DNA of 64,000 nt from Gordionus sp. m RMFG-2023 (GCF_954871325.1 NC_088776.1:11594052-11658051), one strand, 5' to 3'. Positions 23,778 through 38,600 are shown, counted from the stretch's first letter. Notes: generated from the sequence alone by a model not told the origin. Numbers and translations: made by a program.

Positions 23778-24090
23778 CTGGTTTTAACCCGAACCCGCCC
23801 GTTCAATGTTTTAAAAAAAATTATAACTCGCCCGCGCATGGATTTTTAAAAAAATTATCCCATCCAACCCACTTTGTGCTGAAACTTATAATATATACAA
23901 TATTATAAAAACTTATAATATATACAATATTATAAAAACTTATAATATATACATTATTATAAAATAATATAGCTGTATCTGTTCATTTAGCCCGAAAATT
24001 AAAATTACCCGTCCACTCAATATTTAGATTTATTAAATCCACCCGCTCATGCAAGTGCGGGCGTTGACTGGCTAAACCACGCTCATGGCA
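23778..24090. mobile_element. MITE-like block with GC-rich ends
   Basis: The left end has TGGTTTTAACCCGAACCCGC and the right end, read inverted, has TGGTTTAGCCAGTCAACGCC, giving weak terminal inverted similarity. CCCGCCCG and GCGGGCG blocks flank an AT-rich centre holding a tandem repeat. No target duplication was found. It resembles the GC-ended hAT MITEs in design but not in terminal sequence. Confidence 0.45.
23882..23962. repeat. 27-bp tandem repeat, three copies
   Basis: Three units begin at 23882, 23909 and 23936, each AAACTTATAATATATACA followed by ATATTATAA. The first two are identical and the third has one substitution. The near identity implies recent expansion inside an older element. 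Confidence 0.88.
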
Positions 24091-27000
24091 GACTTCAATT
24101 TAGAATCTTATGGTAATGATAAGAATCCTCGACGAAAGGAAAAATACCAGAGATTTGAACCCAATTAGTTCACGAATTTTTGCTGGAAATTTTATTAACA
24201 AGAAGATAATCGAAACCGATTTTCCTAAATGGATCTGAACATTCCCCTGGTCATTCCATATTACCCCGAGTTAGATGGGTTGTCCTTAAATCGGTTTTTG
24301 TTTGGTCTGTGACTTCAAAGTCTCCTGACAAATCTAAATTTTAAAACCCTAATTTTGGTTCACATCCTTGTAAAATACTATTAAAAAATTGTAGATTGAA
24401 ATTAAATATTTGGTTTCGAAGGTTTGATTGAACAATAATTGTGTGGGAGGAGCTAAGTTAAGGTTGACCTTACCTAAACCCAATTATAAGCGATATTGAA
24501 TTATTTAGCTATCAAAATTTTATTTAATTCTGGTCAGTTAGAAGAATAATCTGAATTTAGTGTAAGAGCAAAAAAAACCCGCTATATAGTTCCAAACAGC
24601 AGCTATTATTAGTCAAGTGCGGGTTATCAATGAGAGATATAGAGGCAAAGTCCATTGGATATTATTAAGAACTCAAATATCAATGTTTAAATTAAAGGCC
24701 GCGCGAGATCTACCTTTTTATTTTCAAACCTCAGACCTTGTATTTATTTAAAAAAAATATATTTAAGCCCAGCCCAGGGTATGAATTTCCCTTGATGTCA
24801 AACTACCAATTTATACTTTCCTATTATAGTTGGTCTCTCCCTGTAAAAACTTATTTAAAAATATTTAAATGTTCTGCATATGACAATTTTTCATTTGTGA
24901 ACAGAAATGTTATCATCTAATGAAAGTTAAACTGTATATTTTTTTAAAATAGTTATGTTTTCCCCTACTTCACCTCTTAATTGGAAAAGTAATTATTTTA
25001 AACGTAAACTCTAACAAAATAAAAATATTAAAATATCAAACCATTTCCGTTTAACTTCAAAAGGGAAGATGTAAAGGTTTTTTACTTATTATATAATAAA
25101 ACTAAATAATTTATAGCCATATTATAAATTTGAAATTTTTTAGTATATATAATCATTTATTTAGATAATAAAATAATGGTTTTTTTGCAAAAAAATATAT
25201 AAATTATTAAATAATTTATAAAATTTAGAGTACATTTTAAGGAGACAGACCGGAAATAAGTGGCCATGTTGTTTTGCTCGTGGTCTTAAAGTTTTTAGCG
25301 ATATCATTTTGAGGAAAGTCATTTTTTTCTACAAGATATTGACTGGACATCTTATTTTAAAATAATTTATCATTAATATGAACTATAATGATATAGAATT
25401 TATTTATATTTATCCGAACCAAACCTAAACCCTCATCTTTATTTGAGTTCAAACCCTAAAAGATATTTTTTTGGTTCTCAAGTCCTGACTTCAATTATTG
25501 ATATATATATTATTTATAAATATTAAACACTTATTATACAAATGCTTATATTATATCTAAAAGAGAATAATACACATTTACTCAAGTTAATTAATTATAC
25601 ATTATGATTAATAAGATTACCTAACCCATGAGGGTCACTTATTACCTTTCTATTTATTGTTATTAAATAGTCCTTTATATAGTGATAAACAAAGCATTTA
25701 AACTCATATTTTTTTTGTGAATAGATTAATGTGTAAGGATTCCTATATGAAAAAAAAATTTGATAATGTGATTTTGGGTTCAACAGGGTGTCTAAATATT
25801 TTTTATTGTATTAATTAATAGAATAAATTGGCATAGATTAGGCATATTTGGTGAAATTTTTCGACAAATATCTAATAGAAAAAAAATTAACCATTAGAGT
25901 TTAGTGCTCTAGAAGAAACTTTGAGCTCACAATAATTTTAGGCTCTCTGGTTTACCACTGAAACCCCAAATAGTTATTAATGATAATAAATAGATGACAT
26001 AATGTCTTCCCATTAAGATAGCACCGCAGTTATAACAAATATAATGATAATTGCATCGTAAAATTAAAATATTCAAAAAAATGAAGATAGTAGCTAAAAC
26101 AACTAATAAATTATATTAATTGGCAATGGCCAGGATTTGGTGGGGGGGGGGAGGCTATTAGGTAGATCTTCCCCCATAAATTTTCTTGGAGTGTTTTAGG
26201 GTTATAAATTGCAAACTTTGGCTATGTTACATTTTTTAAAATCATTTTCGTTTTTTAAAAAATATTAAAATAGATTTTTCTGAAAATTTTTAAGCCATTA
26301 TTTAAAAAAAATTATTACCTTATAGTTATTTTTCTTTTTATAATAGTTATATATTGTATATATTTTTTTGAAGAGGGGGGGGGGATATGTAGGAGAAAAT
26401 TTTTGAAATAATTTTATAGGATATTTATTAAAACAATAAATTTCCAGAGGATGAAACGCTCCTCCTTCATATTGTGCAATTGTAGCTAAGTAGATTCATT
26501 GAAAATGTATTAATATAATATAACCTTTATGAACTTTCATTATGACAAATTAATAGTAAATAATTTTAATTATAAATAACAGATTATATCACCCCAAATT
26601 TTTTTTTATTTACTGTCATTGTTCTCCATCCTTACTCCGTACTTTCTGATATTTCACCTACGATCTTACATCTTAACCCCGCTATAGTAGAGGCAGCTGC
26701 CCCCTGGTGATCTAAACACTCCATAATTAATATAATATAGTAATAAAAGATTCCTGGGGCTGTGGACCATAGCCGCAGTTTCACGGGAGTGCATTTAATA
26801 TAATTTCAAAAATATTTAAGTTATTATGATATTGAGTTAAATAATAAATTAATTTTCATTTTTCATTGTATTTGCATACGATAAAACGATTAATACCATT
26901 ATTGATATAATATCTATTAAGATGGTCATTAATAAACAATGCCCAATTTCCTAAAATGTTTACATAAAACTAGTGGCGAAAACAAATAAATAATAGCTTT

Positions 27001-27995
27001 TTATTTATGGAGTTTCTCCCTTATAAAGTTAAATTGATGAAAGAAAGAACAATATGACGATTATTTTAGGAGATAGACAAATGTCTTGTATATAGAAAAA
27101 CAGCAATTTTTGGTGAAATTTGATCAATACTAAATTTGTGTGAATACCCAATTACCCTAGACACTAGCTATGAGCCTTAGTCTAATCAAGATTTAAAGAT
27201 TTTGTAAAAACTTTTACAAGACAATATTATAAAACCTTGCCAGATATTGCGTAGGCACAATCAAAGCTCTTATGGTCTCAATACAATGACTAATCTATAT
27301 CTTTTATCATATTGGTAGTCATCGAATATTACTGGACAAGTCCCTCTAACACGGGCTAAAATATTATAGAATTTCTTTGATAAAATCTTGGGATGGCAGT
27401 TTTATTTTATAGCAATTTTTGATGCAATCGCATAGTGGAGATATAAAAATGGAATAAAATTCTCTTTAAGATTACCTTCTGTAAAATATTTATATTTATC
27501 CTACCCCCATCCTAGAATATAATGAATGGATAATACATACATAAAATAAATATACTGAAGCTTGAACCTCGACGGGCAATAAAAATAAATTTACCATTAT
27601 TAATCATCAAGAGCAAATCGATCTATGGTTAAAGTAAGTATAATTATATCCTTTATGATATTTAAATATAAAGCAGTAGAATAATATTTAGCCTATGCAC
27701 TAAAACGGGTTTTAAATATTTTGATGAGAAAGATTAAAATACTTCCACGAGTGCAGCTTGGAACTTTCAGTTTCATAAAAAAATACTAGGAGGGACTGGT
27801 AAGTGGTAGCAACGCTATGAAAAGGAAAACGTCTATAACTTTTTACTCCTAATAGCTAGACATCTAAAAATTATCAAAATATGACTTTTTATGCCTCTTA
27901 TTTATGTTTAATTTTTGAAAAGGTGAGGGATTGGGTCTTCGATGTTAATGGCAAAATACAATGTCTTCCTTAAAAATAACAATTTCAATTTTTTG
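24091..27995. other. Long AT-rich stretch with two poly-G runs
   Basis: Ten-base G runs lie at 26142-26151 and 26375-26384. Less AT-rich patches near 24100-24360 and 26630-26790 show no recognisable coding family. No gene supported. Confidence 0.45.
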
Positions 27996-28003
27996 TTTAC
28001 AAC

Positions 28004-28920
28004 TAGTGTTCGCATTTGGCCTGTCCCATCTGACTATTGGACCTGACTGGACAGTCATGTCTGACAACACAGTCTGATCCGACCTAAGACCGATTTAGAA
28101 AGATAAAAGTTTACAATAAATTACCTTTTAATTAATGTATATGAACACTTAAAACATGATTATTATTTAATGCCTAACACTTTATAACATCTCATTAATG
28201 TTTGCTTTTTCTATTCTTTTGCATAAAGAAACAATATATATAAAATATTTATTTATTTAAGAAAATATCCTTGAGGGAGAGACGAGCCAGGGATAGGCTC
28301 ACGGTGACTGGGACATCAGAGGAATCTGAGAAAGATGATATAAATTATCTAAAGTTATTTAACCAATATTTTATATCCAATTAATTCCAACATATTAGAT
28401 TGGTGATAAAGGAATCAATATCGATTCTCAATTCTGGTCAAAATAGCAATGATTTATCTCCCACAACAGGCTACATCAGCAGCATCTGAAGATCAATTCT
28501 TAATCTAGTGATAAAATATCCAAAAAAATGGAATAGAATGAATTCAAAGATGGTTGAATCATGGATAAAAAATGGAATTTGATTTTTTAGAATATTATTA
28601 GAATACTTATATATAATTCAATTTTATTTTATAACCAAATATCTATCATATATTATATATATATATATATATCAAAAATAATTAAATATGCAAATTTGCA
28701 TTATATTCAATATTGATGATATAATTAAAATATTGGTAATTTAACACATTTCATTTTCAATAAATTTAATACAGAATAAAATTTTCATAGCACAACAAAA
28801 AAAACATATTTTAAATGAGACTGGATTCATGGTCCCACGGTCTCATCCGACCTAACAGCCGAGCGGTCTAGTCCCATTTTAGAAAAAAACCCGGACGGGA
28901 TCGGACCGCTGCAAACACTA
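28004..28920. mobile_element. Non-autonomous hAT element, 917 bp
   Basis: It starts TAGTGTTCGCATTTGG and ends with the inverted TGCAAACACTA. An 8-bp duplication with one difference (tttacaac left, tttaaaac right) flanks it. Subterminal GC-rich blocks contain repeated CTGACTGGACAG- and CGGTCTMRTCCC-like motifs and TCCGACCTAA in both halves. The centre is AT-rich, includes a TA microsatellite and encodes nothing recognisable. The TAGTG end and 8-bp duplication place it in hAT. Confidence 0.85.
28654..28672. repeat. TA microsatellite
   Basis: About nine TA units inside the 28-kb hAT element. Confidence 0.85.
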
Positions 28921-29659
28921 TTTAAAACTACAAATAATCATATACAAGTTTCTAATATAGTCTCATCTGTGCAAGGAGGCTCATTGCAAAGGATGTTTGG
29001 AAGCCACAATATATTTATAGATAAAATATCAAGCAGGGACTCGAAAATATCTGATTTTTTAATTGCCGAATATTAAAATTTTGATATATTTTTTTTTGAA
29101 TTTCATGGTAATGTTTTATTAATTACAATATGCATATTAACTATTTCTTTGTATTTTAAGAGCTGCCTCATTAAAATACTAAATCTATACATAATATAGT
29201 AGATTCGTTAATAACTAAGCAAGTTATTTATTATATGATCCAATTCTATGCTTATAGATATATTAACATTACCTTATTAAGTTTCATATTTGTAGTTTAT
29301 CAGACTTGTGACTTTTGCTATACTCGTCATATAAATGAAACATTTAATTGCTTAGGTGTTAGGCAGCCTTCATATTTATATTATTTTCAGCTGATGAATG
29401 GGGAAGGGGGGTGATTCCAGAATGTCCACACCCTCCTAAGCCAATGAAATGCCCCATATCCCCTTAAAATTTGACCCCTACTCTACTCTTCAATATTATT
29501 CAGGGTCTTCATAGCTACCTACTCCCTTCAAATTTAAAGAGTAGAAGTCCCTGGGGACGGTTAATTAAGTATAATTGTTTCGCAAATTATTTATAAAATA
29601 TATAAATATTGATGGAGTGCGATAAGGAGGCTCGTATGCAGGAATTTGTTATGCGTTGT

Positions 29660-29678
29660 GGGGAGGGGGGGGGGGGGG
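29660..29678. repeat. Long poly-G run
   Basis: Four G, one A, then fourteen G. It is the longest G run in the window and could form a G-quadruplex. Confidence 0.85.
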
Positions 29679-29824
29679 TAATTATTTTTTTTTAGAATTA
29701 TTCTAAGAGCTATTTATATCTATCTTAAAATTCAATATTGACAATTTCTAATACAAATTTTTAATATAAATTAATGATAAAATATTTAAAGTGTATATAA
29801 AGGATGTAGGAATCAGAATTGTTA

Positions 29825-29910
29825 AAGTAGAGCGCTACATTTTTTAGTAACGTAGTTGCGCCGCTAATTTTAAAAAAAGATAGCTATAGCGGTAAAGCGC
29901 TTTTTTTTAG
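29825..29910. repeat. Small GC-containing inverted repeat
   Basis: AAGTAGAGCGCTAC on the left faces GCGGTAAAGCGCTTT on the right, with further GCCGCTA/TAGCGG pairing inside. It may be a remnant of a MITE with GCGCTAC-type ends; termini were not fixed. Confidence 0.4.
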
Positions 29911-30754
29911 ATTAAAATTTTAAAATATATACTATGAAAAAATACTAACATTATAATTTAATAATTAATTTAATTTTATATTATAATAATTGAATTTATA
30001 TCTTAAAAAATGCTTTATAAATCTAATTTATCGAGTTATTTAAAGTATAGAATGCTGACAATAGAGATAGATATGAAAGATAATTTTGGGACAGATAATA
30101 ACCATAAAATTTCATTGGAATTACCTTTCCCCAAATTTGTGAAATATGTTAAACTTAATTTTTTTTAAAAAATCAATATATGATTTAATATAAGATGTAT
30201 AAAATAGCGAAGGACAATCAATAAATATAGCAGCTTTAACTTAAAAAAATATGTAAAGATAATATTTATCATTTTTAAAAATTGTTTATCTACTATATTA
30301 CATTTAGAATGCCCACACCTCAGATTTAAGAGATTGAAATTGGCATACTAGAAGAGGCATATCCAATAAATCAAATTTAATTCATATTAAATTGATTAAT
30401 CCTACAATATTAGATGTTCAAAAATTAGCTGATAAAGTCATAACAATTATATAATTAATATAGTTAGGTCGATTTTCCTGGTCAATCCCTTATCCCAATC
30501 TGATTACATTCATTTGGTACCAAGATATCCTGCACACAGAAGTGAACAGTAATAATTTGGACAATTTAAAGAAATGAAAGAGCCTTTAATATTAAATCTA
30601 TCAGACGTCTCTTTTTCCTCAATTGCTGCAACAATTATTGTAAGGCAAACTTTTACTTTCTGATCCCCGCTCTAGACTTGGAAATGATAATAAAGCAATA
30701 ATTTTATTAATAACATGCAATAAAATAAATAATGCTTATATTTTACATATTTTT

Positions 30755-30850
30755 AGACATGGGCGCACGAAACTATCGAATTGGCGGCCAGCGGCGAGCC
30801 GATTTTTAGCCGCCGTTAACATAGTTGGCTTACATCGAGGCACCGGTATA
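30755..30850. other. CpG-rich pocket of unknown nature
   Basis: About 95 bp with many CpG and GGC motifs (GGCGCACG, TTGGCGGCCAGCGGCGAGCC, TAGCCGCCG, GGCACCGG) in AT-rich surroundings. It may be one end of an unlisted element; I found no matching partner. Confidence 0.35.
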
Positions 30851-32249
30851 AATTTTTTATAACATAATATTTTAATTGCTAATTAATTTCTTTAAGAAAA
30901 ATTAAATTATAATATAAACTATACTACAGATATCTCGGCATATTTTTAGGTCTTAGGGAGAAATTCATTAAAAATTCATAACTTTGTTAAATAATTTGAA
31001 TTTAATATTTCATCTTGATTCTCAATCTCTATATCAACTATCATAAACATCATACATATACTCTATACGTTTAAAATGTTTTATAATAAATTCTAACGCT
31101 GTGTAATTTTGTTCCATTGTATACTTTCACACAAATTTCAAATTTTGGTCTAGAAGAGAAGCCAAATCCTATATTATTTTTGAAATAAAAAATAAATGAA
31201 CATACTTATATATTATTACTTGCAGATTACAATCTAAAATCGTAACGCAAGTTTTTTTAAAGCATATTTTCCTTCAGGGAAATGATTTCTGAGCTATCAT
31301 TATTATTTACTATTAAATTTGTTTCAATTTCACTTCTAAAAAGGGATCCCAAATTTAAGGCAGACATTTTTATGCATATAGAAATTTAAATTTTGAAAGA
31401 AAAGCTAATAGTTCTGCTACTAAATCTGATTATTAGTTTGAGATAGTTTTCCCCAATTCTTTTCAAAACGTTATTAATTAAATTTTTATTTTTTCCAAAT
31501 ATGCTTTAAAATGTAATTAATATACTATACCACCTGGTTAGAACATTTGATTTTAACGTTTTCATATGTGTGGTATTATTATCATCATTGGAATGCCAAT
31601 TTAAAAAAGAGTATCAGGGTATAGATCAGAACTATCAATATCTTGAATATCTGATGGTAGATCTAATTGTACTTAGGCATTTCCTATGATCTGCCTCGAA
31701 CCCAAATTCAATCGTTTCAGTTTTATATACTAGAGAATTAAAAAATTTAAAAATTGGAAATATAAATTAATGCACAAAAATTTTTAAGAATTATTGCATG
31801 TTATAAACTTGCAAAATACACGATAAAAAAAATATGGTGTATTAAAAATTGATTGCGTGAAGAAATATTATTAAGATGCATGTTATAAATTTATAATGTA
31901 AAATTTAATTTTTTTTGAGATTTGATGTCAACTTCTTATGTATACAACTAAGAAGGGGGAACCCATTCAATCTATTATCAGAGGTAGTACTTCTTATGTA
32001 TTGTTCTTTCATTGGTAAGGTACTAATGGTGAGTTTCCAAAATATATAATAATTTTAATATATTAGAAAAGTAGCAATGTGCTCAAAATTATGCAACAAG
32101 AGTATCTTTAGCTTGGAACATTATTAACCATATTAGCCATTTATACCATGGTTTAATTCAGTTAGTAATGCATGAGAGAAGACTTCCATCCTAACGATAA
32201 AAATCTTCTAACATTTAATTTTATCTCTATCAAGATTTGAAATAGATTC

Positions 32250-32690
32250 GGAAGAATTCTCCAATTAATATTCGCAGTTTTTAAATGCTGCCTGATGAAT
32301 CAAAACCTTTTCATTCATTTGAGTCATAAAACTATCCAAGAGGGGGTGTATACTATTATTCTTACTGATCTTACATTAATATTGGAAGGATAAACTTGCG
32401 AGTCAATGTAGACAATATCAAATTCATAGAGCTCTGATTATGACTATGACATATTATGAAATTCATCATCTACATTTACCCCAATTTCCTTAAGTTCCAG
32501 TATGATGCTTTCAGCTATTCTCATAGTCATAATTAAATCGATGTCATTTTTTTGAATTATATTGCATAAAATGTTTGTGTAATTAAATAATTTGTTAATG
32601 CTTTCTAATTTAAAAAAAAATTGGTTGGTATTGTGTCTAATAATTTGTGTGCTTCTAAAGCAAAATCTTTTTTCCAGGCTATTATATTAA
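32250..32690 (-). pseudogene. hAT transposase remnant, ZMYM1-like
   Basis: A minus-strand frame runs from about 32690 down to 32450 as FALEAHKLLDTIPTNFFFKL, SINKLFNYTNILCNIIQK, NDIDLIMTMRIAESIILELK, which matches the helical insertion region of ZMYM1-like hAT transposases, where xLxxINxLFxxTNxLxxxLQxxxxDLxxA is typical. Below it, after interruptions and frame changes, pieces resemble the following YRIxIYxPxLDxxxxQxxxRF block (RIIVYTP, then LDSFMTQMNEK). Only the middle and part of the C-terminal half are visible; I did not find the catalytic N-terminal part or terminal repeats. The 74-codon plus-strand frame at 32621-32845 is an artefact on the opposite strand. The family assignment rests on remembered motif patterns. 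Confidence 0.6.
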
Positions 32691-35600
32691 ATAAGAGCAT
32701 CTATAATAGGACTTTTATATTTTTTTATTTCAGGATTCGACTCTCATCAATACTGGTAAGCCCATATATCCATATACAAATAGTTTACATTATCCTTGTA
32801 GTGAAAAAGTTTCAAATGATTTGTTGGGAAATTTTAAAAAGGTAGATAAATTTAACGCCAAGGAAAATTCTGGAATTGATAAATATTCATATAATAAGTT
32901 AGTGGCATATTTATTTCCACTATGAATGGGATAAATTAATATAAATTTCTATATATATAGATGACTTAACAAGATAATTATTATAAAATATAAATTCATG
33001 ATAATAAAATACTGCTATAAAGTGGGTTTTATTTAAATTTAATGAAATCTTAAATTAGAGTTCTTTAGATTATTGTTGACTTTAAAAAAAATCAGGAATA
33101 GTTTTTGAATGAGTTTTAAAATAGTTTCTTAGTAATACATAGTATATTATAAATATCCTTATCAATAATTATAATTATGTTAAATAAATATTTTTTAAAA
33201 AAAAAATCTAAATAAATTGCGAATTTAGAATCGAATTATTTTTTTGAGTTATAATATAATTTCAAGTTTTATAATAATCTTTCTTATCTAAACTAATCAT
33301 AGATTTTGTTTCAAATAATTTTATGTAATTTAAAAATCATAAATTACTAAAATAAACTTAAAAAATATATAATATAAGCTTTTAATTTTATTTTAAAATC
33401 ATAGATTTAAATGAACTTTTATTTTATATTTCAAAATAGCCATAAAAATTTTAATTATATCGTCGTTAAAAAAATTTTTTTTAAAGAATTTAAAATCAAA
33501 ATCTCAAAATAGATTTTTTTTTCTACTGATTTGTTAATTTTCTTGGTCTATTGGGTCGGAAATATTTTTTTATTTACTATTCTTATATTTAAATAAAGGT
33601 ATTTAACCTTTTAAAAGTCATGAGATCTAATTTGGCATAATAAAATCTAATACAGTTTTTTTTCTCAATGATTATTTTTACAATCATAAATGTAAATCCC
33701 TTGCACAAATATTCAGCCTTGCACGTATGAAACGGCAAAGCTTAAAGAAAAATGGTTTATCTGTGACTGGAATAACAATAATAAAGTAAATTATTCGATA
33801 TATCTAAATCAAATTATTTAGAATTAGTTTTTAAAAAACAATATAAATGCATAATTATAAATAAATTAAGGTTTCTTTTCCCCATTTCAAAATATTTTTA
33901 AATCTTATAATACTATGATCTTTACGGATATTAATATTTTATTTGGTTTTCCACTTTTTTTATAAATGTTCATTTCAGTTTATTTTATAAATAGAAGAGA
34001 AATCGTTTAAATCTTATCATATTTTAAATCAAGTTATATTTTCTAAAATTTGATATGAATCTTATATTAAGACGTAGTCCTGTTAAATATAAGATTTCTT
34101 AATGAAATAATTCTAAAGCTTAGGCCAAAATGTATCTTAAGTATTTTACATTTTAGTTCTTCAATCCATCTGGTAAACAGTATTTATTACCAAATTAGAA
34201 AATTACTAAAATTTATATCAAGATTCGAGAAAAAAAGAATCTAGATATACTAAAGCAATTATAATAAAAAAATGAAATAAACTATCTAAAGTAATTTACT
34301 ATATTACAAAAAATTAAATTTTTATCGTATTTCAGAATACGAAATTCAATTGGTAGCTTTGATAAGACATTTTATCATCAAGTGATAAAGTTGAGGGGTT
34401 GATTAGAAATGTAATATAAGTGCTTTTAAAATTAAAATTAGAAAAGTTCAAATGCCAATCTAATAAGATTCATAGCATGTCTTGAAAGCGCCTCGTTTTT
34501 TAAATTTAATTTATAACAAATTTGTTACGTGATAATTTTATAAAATAAAAAGTTTATTCGCAGATTCGTAAACTAGAATTATACATTTCTGAGATTATTA
34601 TATAGAAGTAGAAATTTCTGAGATTATATTATAAAATTAGAAGGAAGTTTATCAATTTAAAGGAAATGAAAATCAATTTTTCGTAAAAGGTATTATGAAA
34701 ACTTTATTTCATCTAATCATACTTTCCATAGGAGAGTTACCACCCTTGTCTAGGCTGATGTTAGCATATTATTTCTAGGATGGTGATTAAATAATTTTTA
34801 GGCTAAGAAGTTTTTCAATTGGATTTAACCTATAAATTTATTAAACTTTAACCTACAATGTTATATTTTCTTTTCATTTAGGTTGTTGATTTGCAATAAT
34901 AATTTATATATTATATTATTTTTGATTAATAAATTAAAATTATATTAATAAAACGATAGAAATTTTATATATAAAATGGAATTACTTTTAATTTAACCAA
35001 AAAATCTCCTAATTTATAAAAAAAATATTCGACGCCCTCCCCCCCATCCCATTCTTGGTAAAAATCTATTCTAAGATTAATAACAAGTGCTATATCTGAC
35101 TAATAAATACACATAATTTATTAAGTATGGCGATTCAATTATGATGAATTTTTTTGAAGAAGAATTAAATTAAGCTGCAATTCTGATTTGCTAATACTAT
35201 ATAAACTAGGATTTAAAAAAACATAATAATAAATAAATATGAGAATAAAACGTATTATCATTATTTTATGTCCCCTTTAACACATCTGCTCCATTTTAGA
35301 CACTTATTATTTAAATACATTTTTATTTAAATTTTTTTTTTTTTAGCGGGATCATATTTCAATTCATATTACAAAAATGTCATAACTGCAATTATATTAT
35401 ATTATTTTTTTACCATTTAAAATTTTTTGTTTGTCATAATGTTTTTGTGTATATTAATATATTATATTTAATGCATTAGTTAAATTCTTGGAACTAATTT
35501 TCAGGATTTTTAATAAAATTTTACATTATTTTTTTTTAAAAAAAGGAGTTATTAAAAACCAATTTTATTTAATAACTCTAACAAATATCTTAAAATATGC

Positions 35601-38600
35601 TAATATTTATGATGAAGTATTATAATTCGAAAGAAAGTATCATGTATATTTTACAACAATAATTCCTAAATCTCCACTGGACGTAAAATGAGGAGTTCAC
35701 AGCTTTCTAATTAATAAATATTTGCGAAGCCGCGACATTCATTATAAAAAAATAAATATCGGTAATAAATTATCCATATAAAAATTTATTTTAGAAAATT
35801 TTGAGCAAAGGTATAATTATATTTTTCATTGATTATTTTTGGAATGCTTTTTTTCTTTCTATATTAGTAAATTGATTTAGTATATTTTGCATCGTTTGTG
35901 ATCTTTAAAAATCTCGAATATGCTATTTTATAAATAAATATTTCTTTCTAAAATATAAAATAATGCGTTCTCTTCTCTTGTGGTAAAAATAAAAACGTCT
36001 TTATTTTTTTTTAAAATAGGAATATTAATTTTGCATTATATATTATTTAAGATAATAGTAATAAATTACTTGGTGGAGTTAAGTTAGAGCCATTCACTTA
36101 TTTTTTCAGACCCGGCTAGAATTTTTGTTTAAGTCCTATCCTACCTAAAAGTAAATAAAAATTACTAATTGCTATGTCCTATTCCCTAATGCCAAATATT
36201 TTGATAAAAAGAAGAGATAAAATTTTTCATAGGCTCAGAATTATTTATTAGTAGGTCTGGCCTGGACTATTAATCTATGACAAAATATTAAATAAAGTTT
36301 TGAAAAATAAAAAAAAAGGTTAATAATTTATGACCTGAATCTGAAATGACAGTATCATTTTAAAAAAATGAGAATAATAATCTAATATAATATATATAAA
36401 TCCAATTTTATTATATATTAAAACACGCAACATAAATCATATTTATACAAGTTAAAACAATATATGCAATAATTAACGCGTTATATTTCATAGAATCCGA
36501 TGAATTTGATAGTTTATAAAGAGGGGGTAAGCGTGTAGAAATAGATGAAATATTATGAGTTTAATTTTACGTTTTGTCCTATTTTTTTTAAATAATTTTT
36601 ATGTATAAATAAATATTTGTATTGTACCTCGTCTCACCACAAGGTTATTTTTTATTACCAATGATAACCACTAAGTCTGAGGTATATATTATTATTTTGC
36701 CCATCTTTTTTATTTTGACGTTTTAATGCACACTAAGTACTGCTAGTTGTGATCATTTTTTTCAATACTACCCAGGTACTTCCATCGCAGAAGGGAGTTT
36801 AACTCAAGATCATCGGTGAAATTCTTTTATTTTGTTGATTTAGCTTTTTAAATGGAGGGGGGAGGGGTTAATTTTTTTAGGGAGTGATATTCCCACTCGC
36901 TTAGGAGGTGAAGTAGTGTCCGGTGATACATGCAGCTCCAAAGGAATGGAGTGGGGATACTTTTCTACCATGAATTTTATTGGATAGTTTTAGACTCCCT
37001 TTGAAGGCCTTTATCCGGGTAAAATTTAAACAAAATAACTTTAGTTAAATTTCAATTTACTTTTAAAAAAAATAGAGGTTTATAATGGCACATTTATACT
37101 TATATTATAGGGGACAGGGGGGTAGGTTAGAAGGAATCTTTATTTTTTTTAGCTCAAAACAATATTTATGACGGGAATAGAAAATTATGTAGGTCGTAAA
37201 AAATGTGTTCAACTTGATTTAACTATGTTAAAAAATGTTATAAAATCAAACAATTGACCATTACTCGATATGTTCATATTTTTTTGTATTTGTTTGTGAA
37301 ATTCATTACCAATAAAGCAAAAGATTTTTATCTTCGATTGTATATTTCATTAAAATTGAGCAGTCAATTACTAAAATTGTCATAAAGTCATCATACCGGA
37401 ATATAGATCGGATACAAAAAAATGAAACCGAAACCTTCTTTTTAAAGTTGATAAGAACTGGAACCGAAAGGCCATTTTAAAATTTCTGTGAACCAGTTTT
37501 AACAATGGTGAAAGTAATTTATAACTCAGAAAAAATATTTAATAATGCAAGTTTTGGCAAAATACAATGTTAAATTTAGTTACATTATTATACTAAAAAA
37601 TATTTTTGATATTTATTTTATCATTTTTTTTTTACTAAAGGTATAAAGCGTACTATTAAGCAATTGCGCAAATATTATTTCCAAAAAAATATAAAGAAAA
37701 AAATTGAAAATTTATATGATAATATAGTGTAATTTATAACTTAAACAATAATTTGTCGCTCGTAGGCATGATACTCTGCCTTTTATTGTTATTTTATCCT
37801 ATTAATATCTCAATTTTCAACTTGTAATTTATATAATATTTTTTTAAAAAATTTGAAAGAAGATTTATAATAACAACAAATAGGTAATATTTGATCATTT
37901 CATTTTCGATATTAAACTTATAATGAATAGTAACAACACAATCTATAAACTGGTTTAAAAAGCTTATATAATGTTTATTTTTTAAATTTTGCTATTAAAT
38001 AATTAAATTTTATTTATAATTTTACCAAAAACTTATTTATATATATACCATAAAGCAAGCTTAATAATTGGTTTTTTGATATTTTATAAAAAAAAGGTGA
38101 ATATATTTCAAAGAAAGCAATTGTCTATGTCATTTATAATATAAATGTCATCAAAATTTTACTATATTATGGCTACTCAAAAAAAAATATGATCAAAAAG
38201 AATATAAATCAAGGAAATAATTGATAAAATTCAAAAATATTAAAATTTGTGTCTAATAATTTAAATATACACTGCACATTGGCGCCCCATAAAAGGAAAA
38301 CTAAAGGTATAAATTCTATATATGTACATATTATATTGTTTAAAAATGATTGTATAATATGGAAAAAAGAAAGAAAAATAGTATGAATATAATGTCTCTT
38401 ATATATATAATATATCATATTGTTGCATATTAAAAAAAAAAATTATTCATCACGGAAAGAGACAACCGATTTGAAATTTTTATTTTACAAAAGAGAGAGA
38501 ATCCACTGCACAAAGGTAAAGGATAATACTAACTATACAAGTATATATTATACACTACACATAGTAATTATATTATAATATAAAAAAATTTACCTTTAAA

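Larger units (their letters stand above)
28929..32199. other. AT-rich stretch with two GC pockets
   Basis: No gene seen. Contains the poly-G run at 29660-29678, the small inverted repeat at 29825-29910 and the GC pocket at 30755-30850. Confidence 0.45.

Noticed and set aside
32621-32845. Plus-strand 74-codon frame
   Set aside because: Opposite-strand artefact over the minus-strand hAT remnant.
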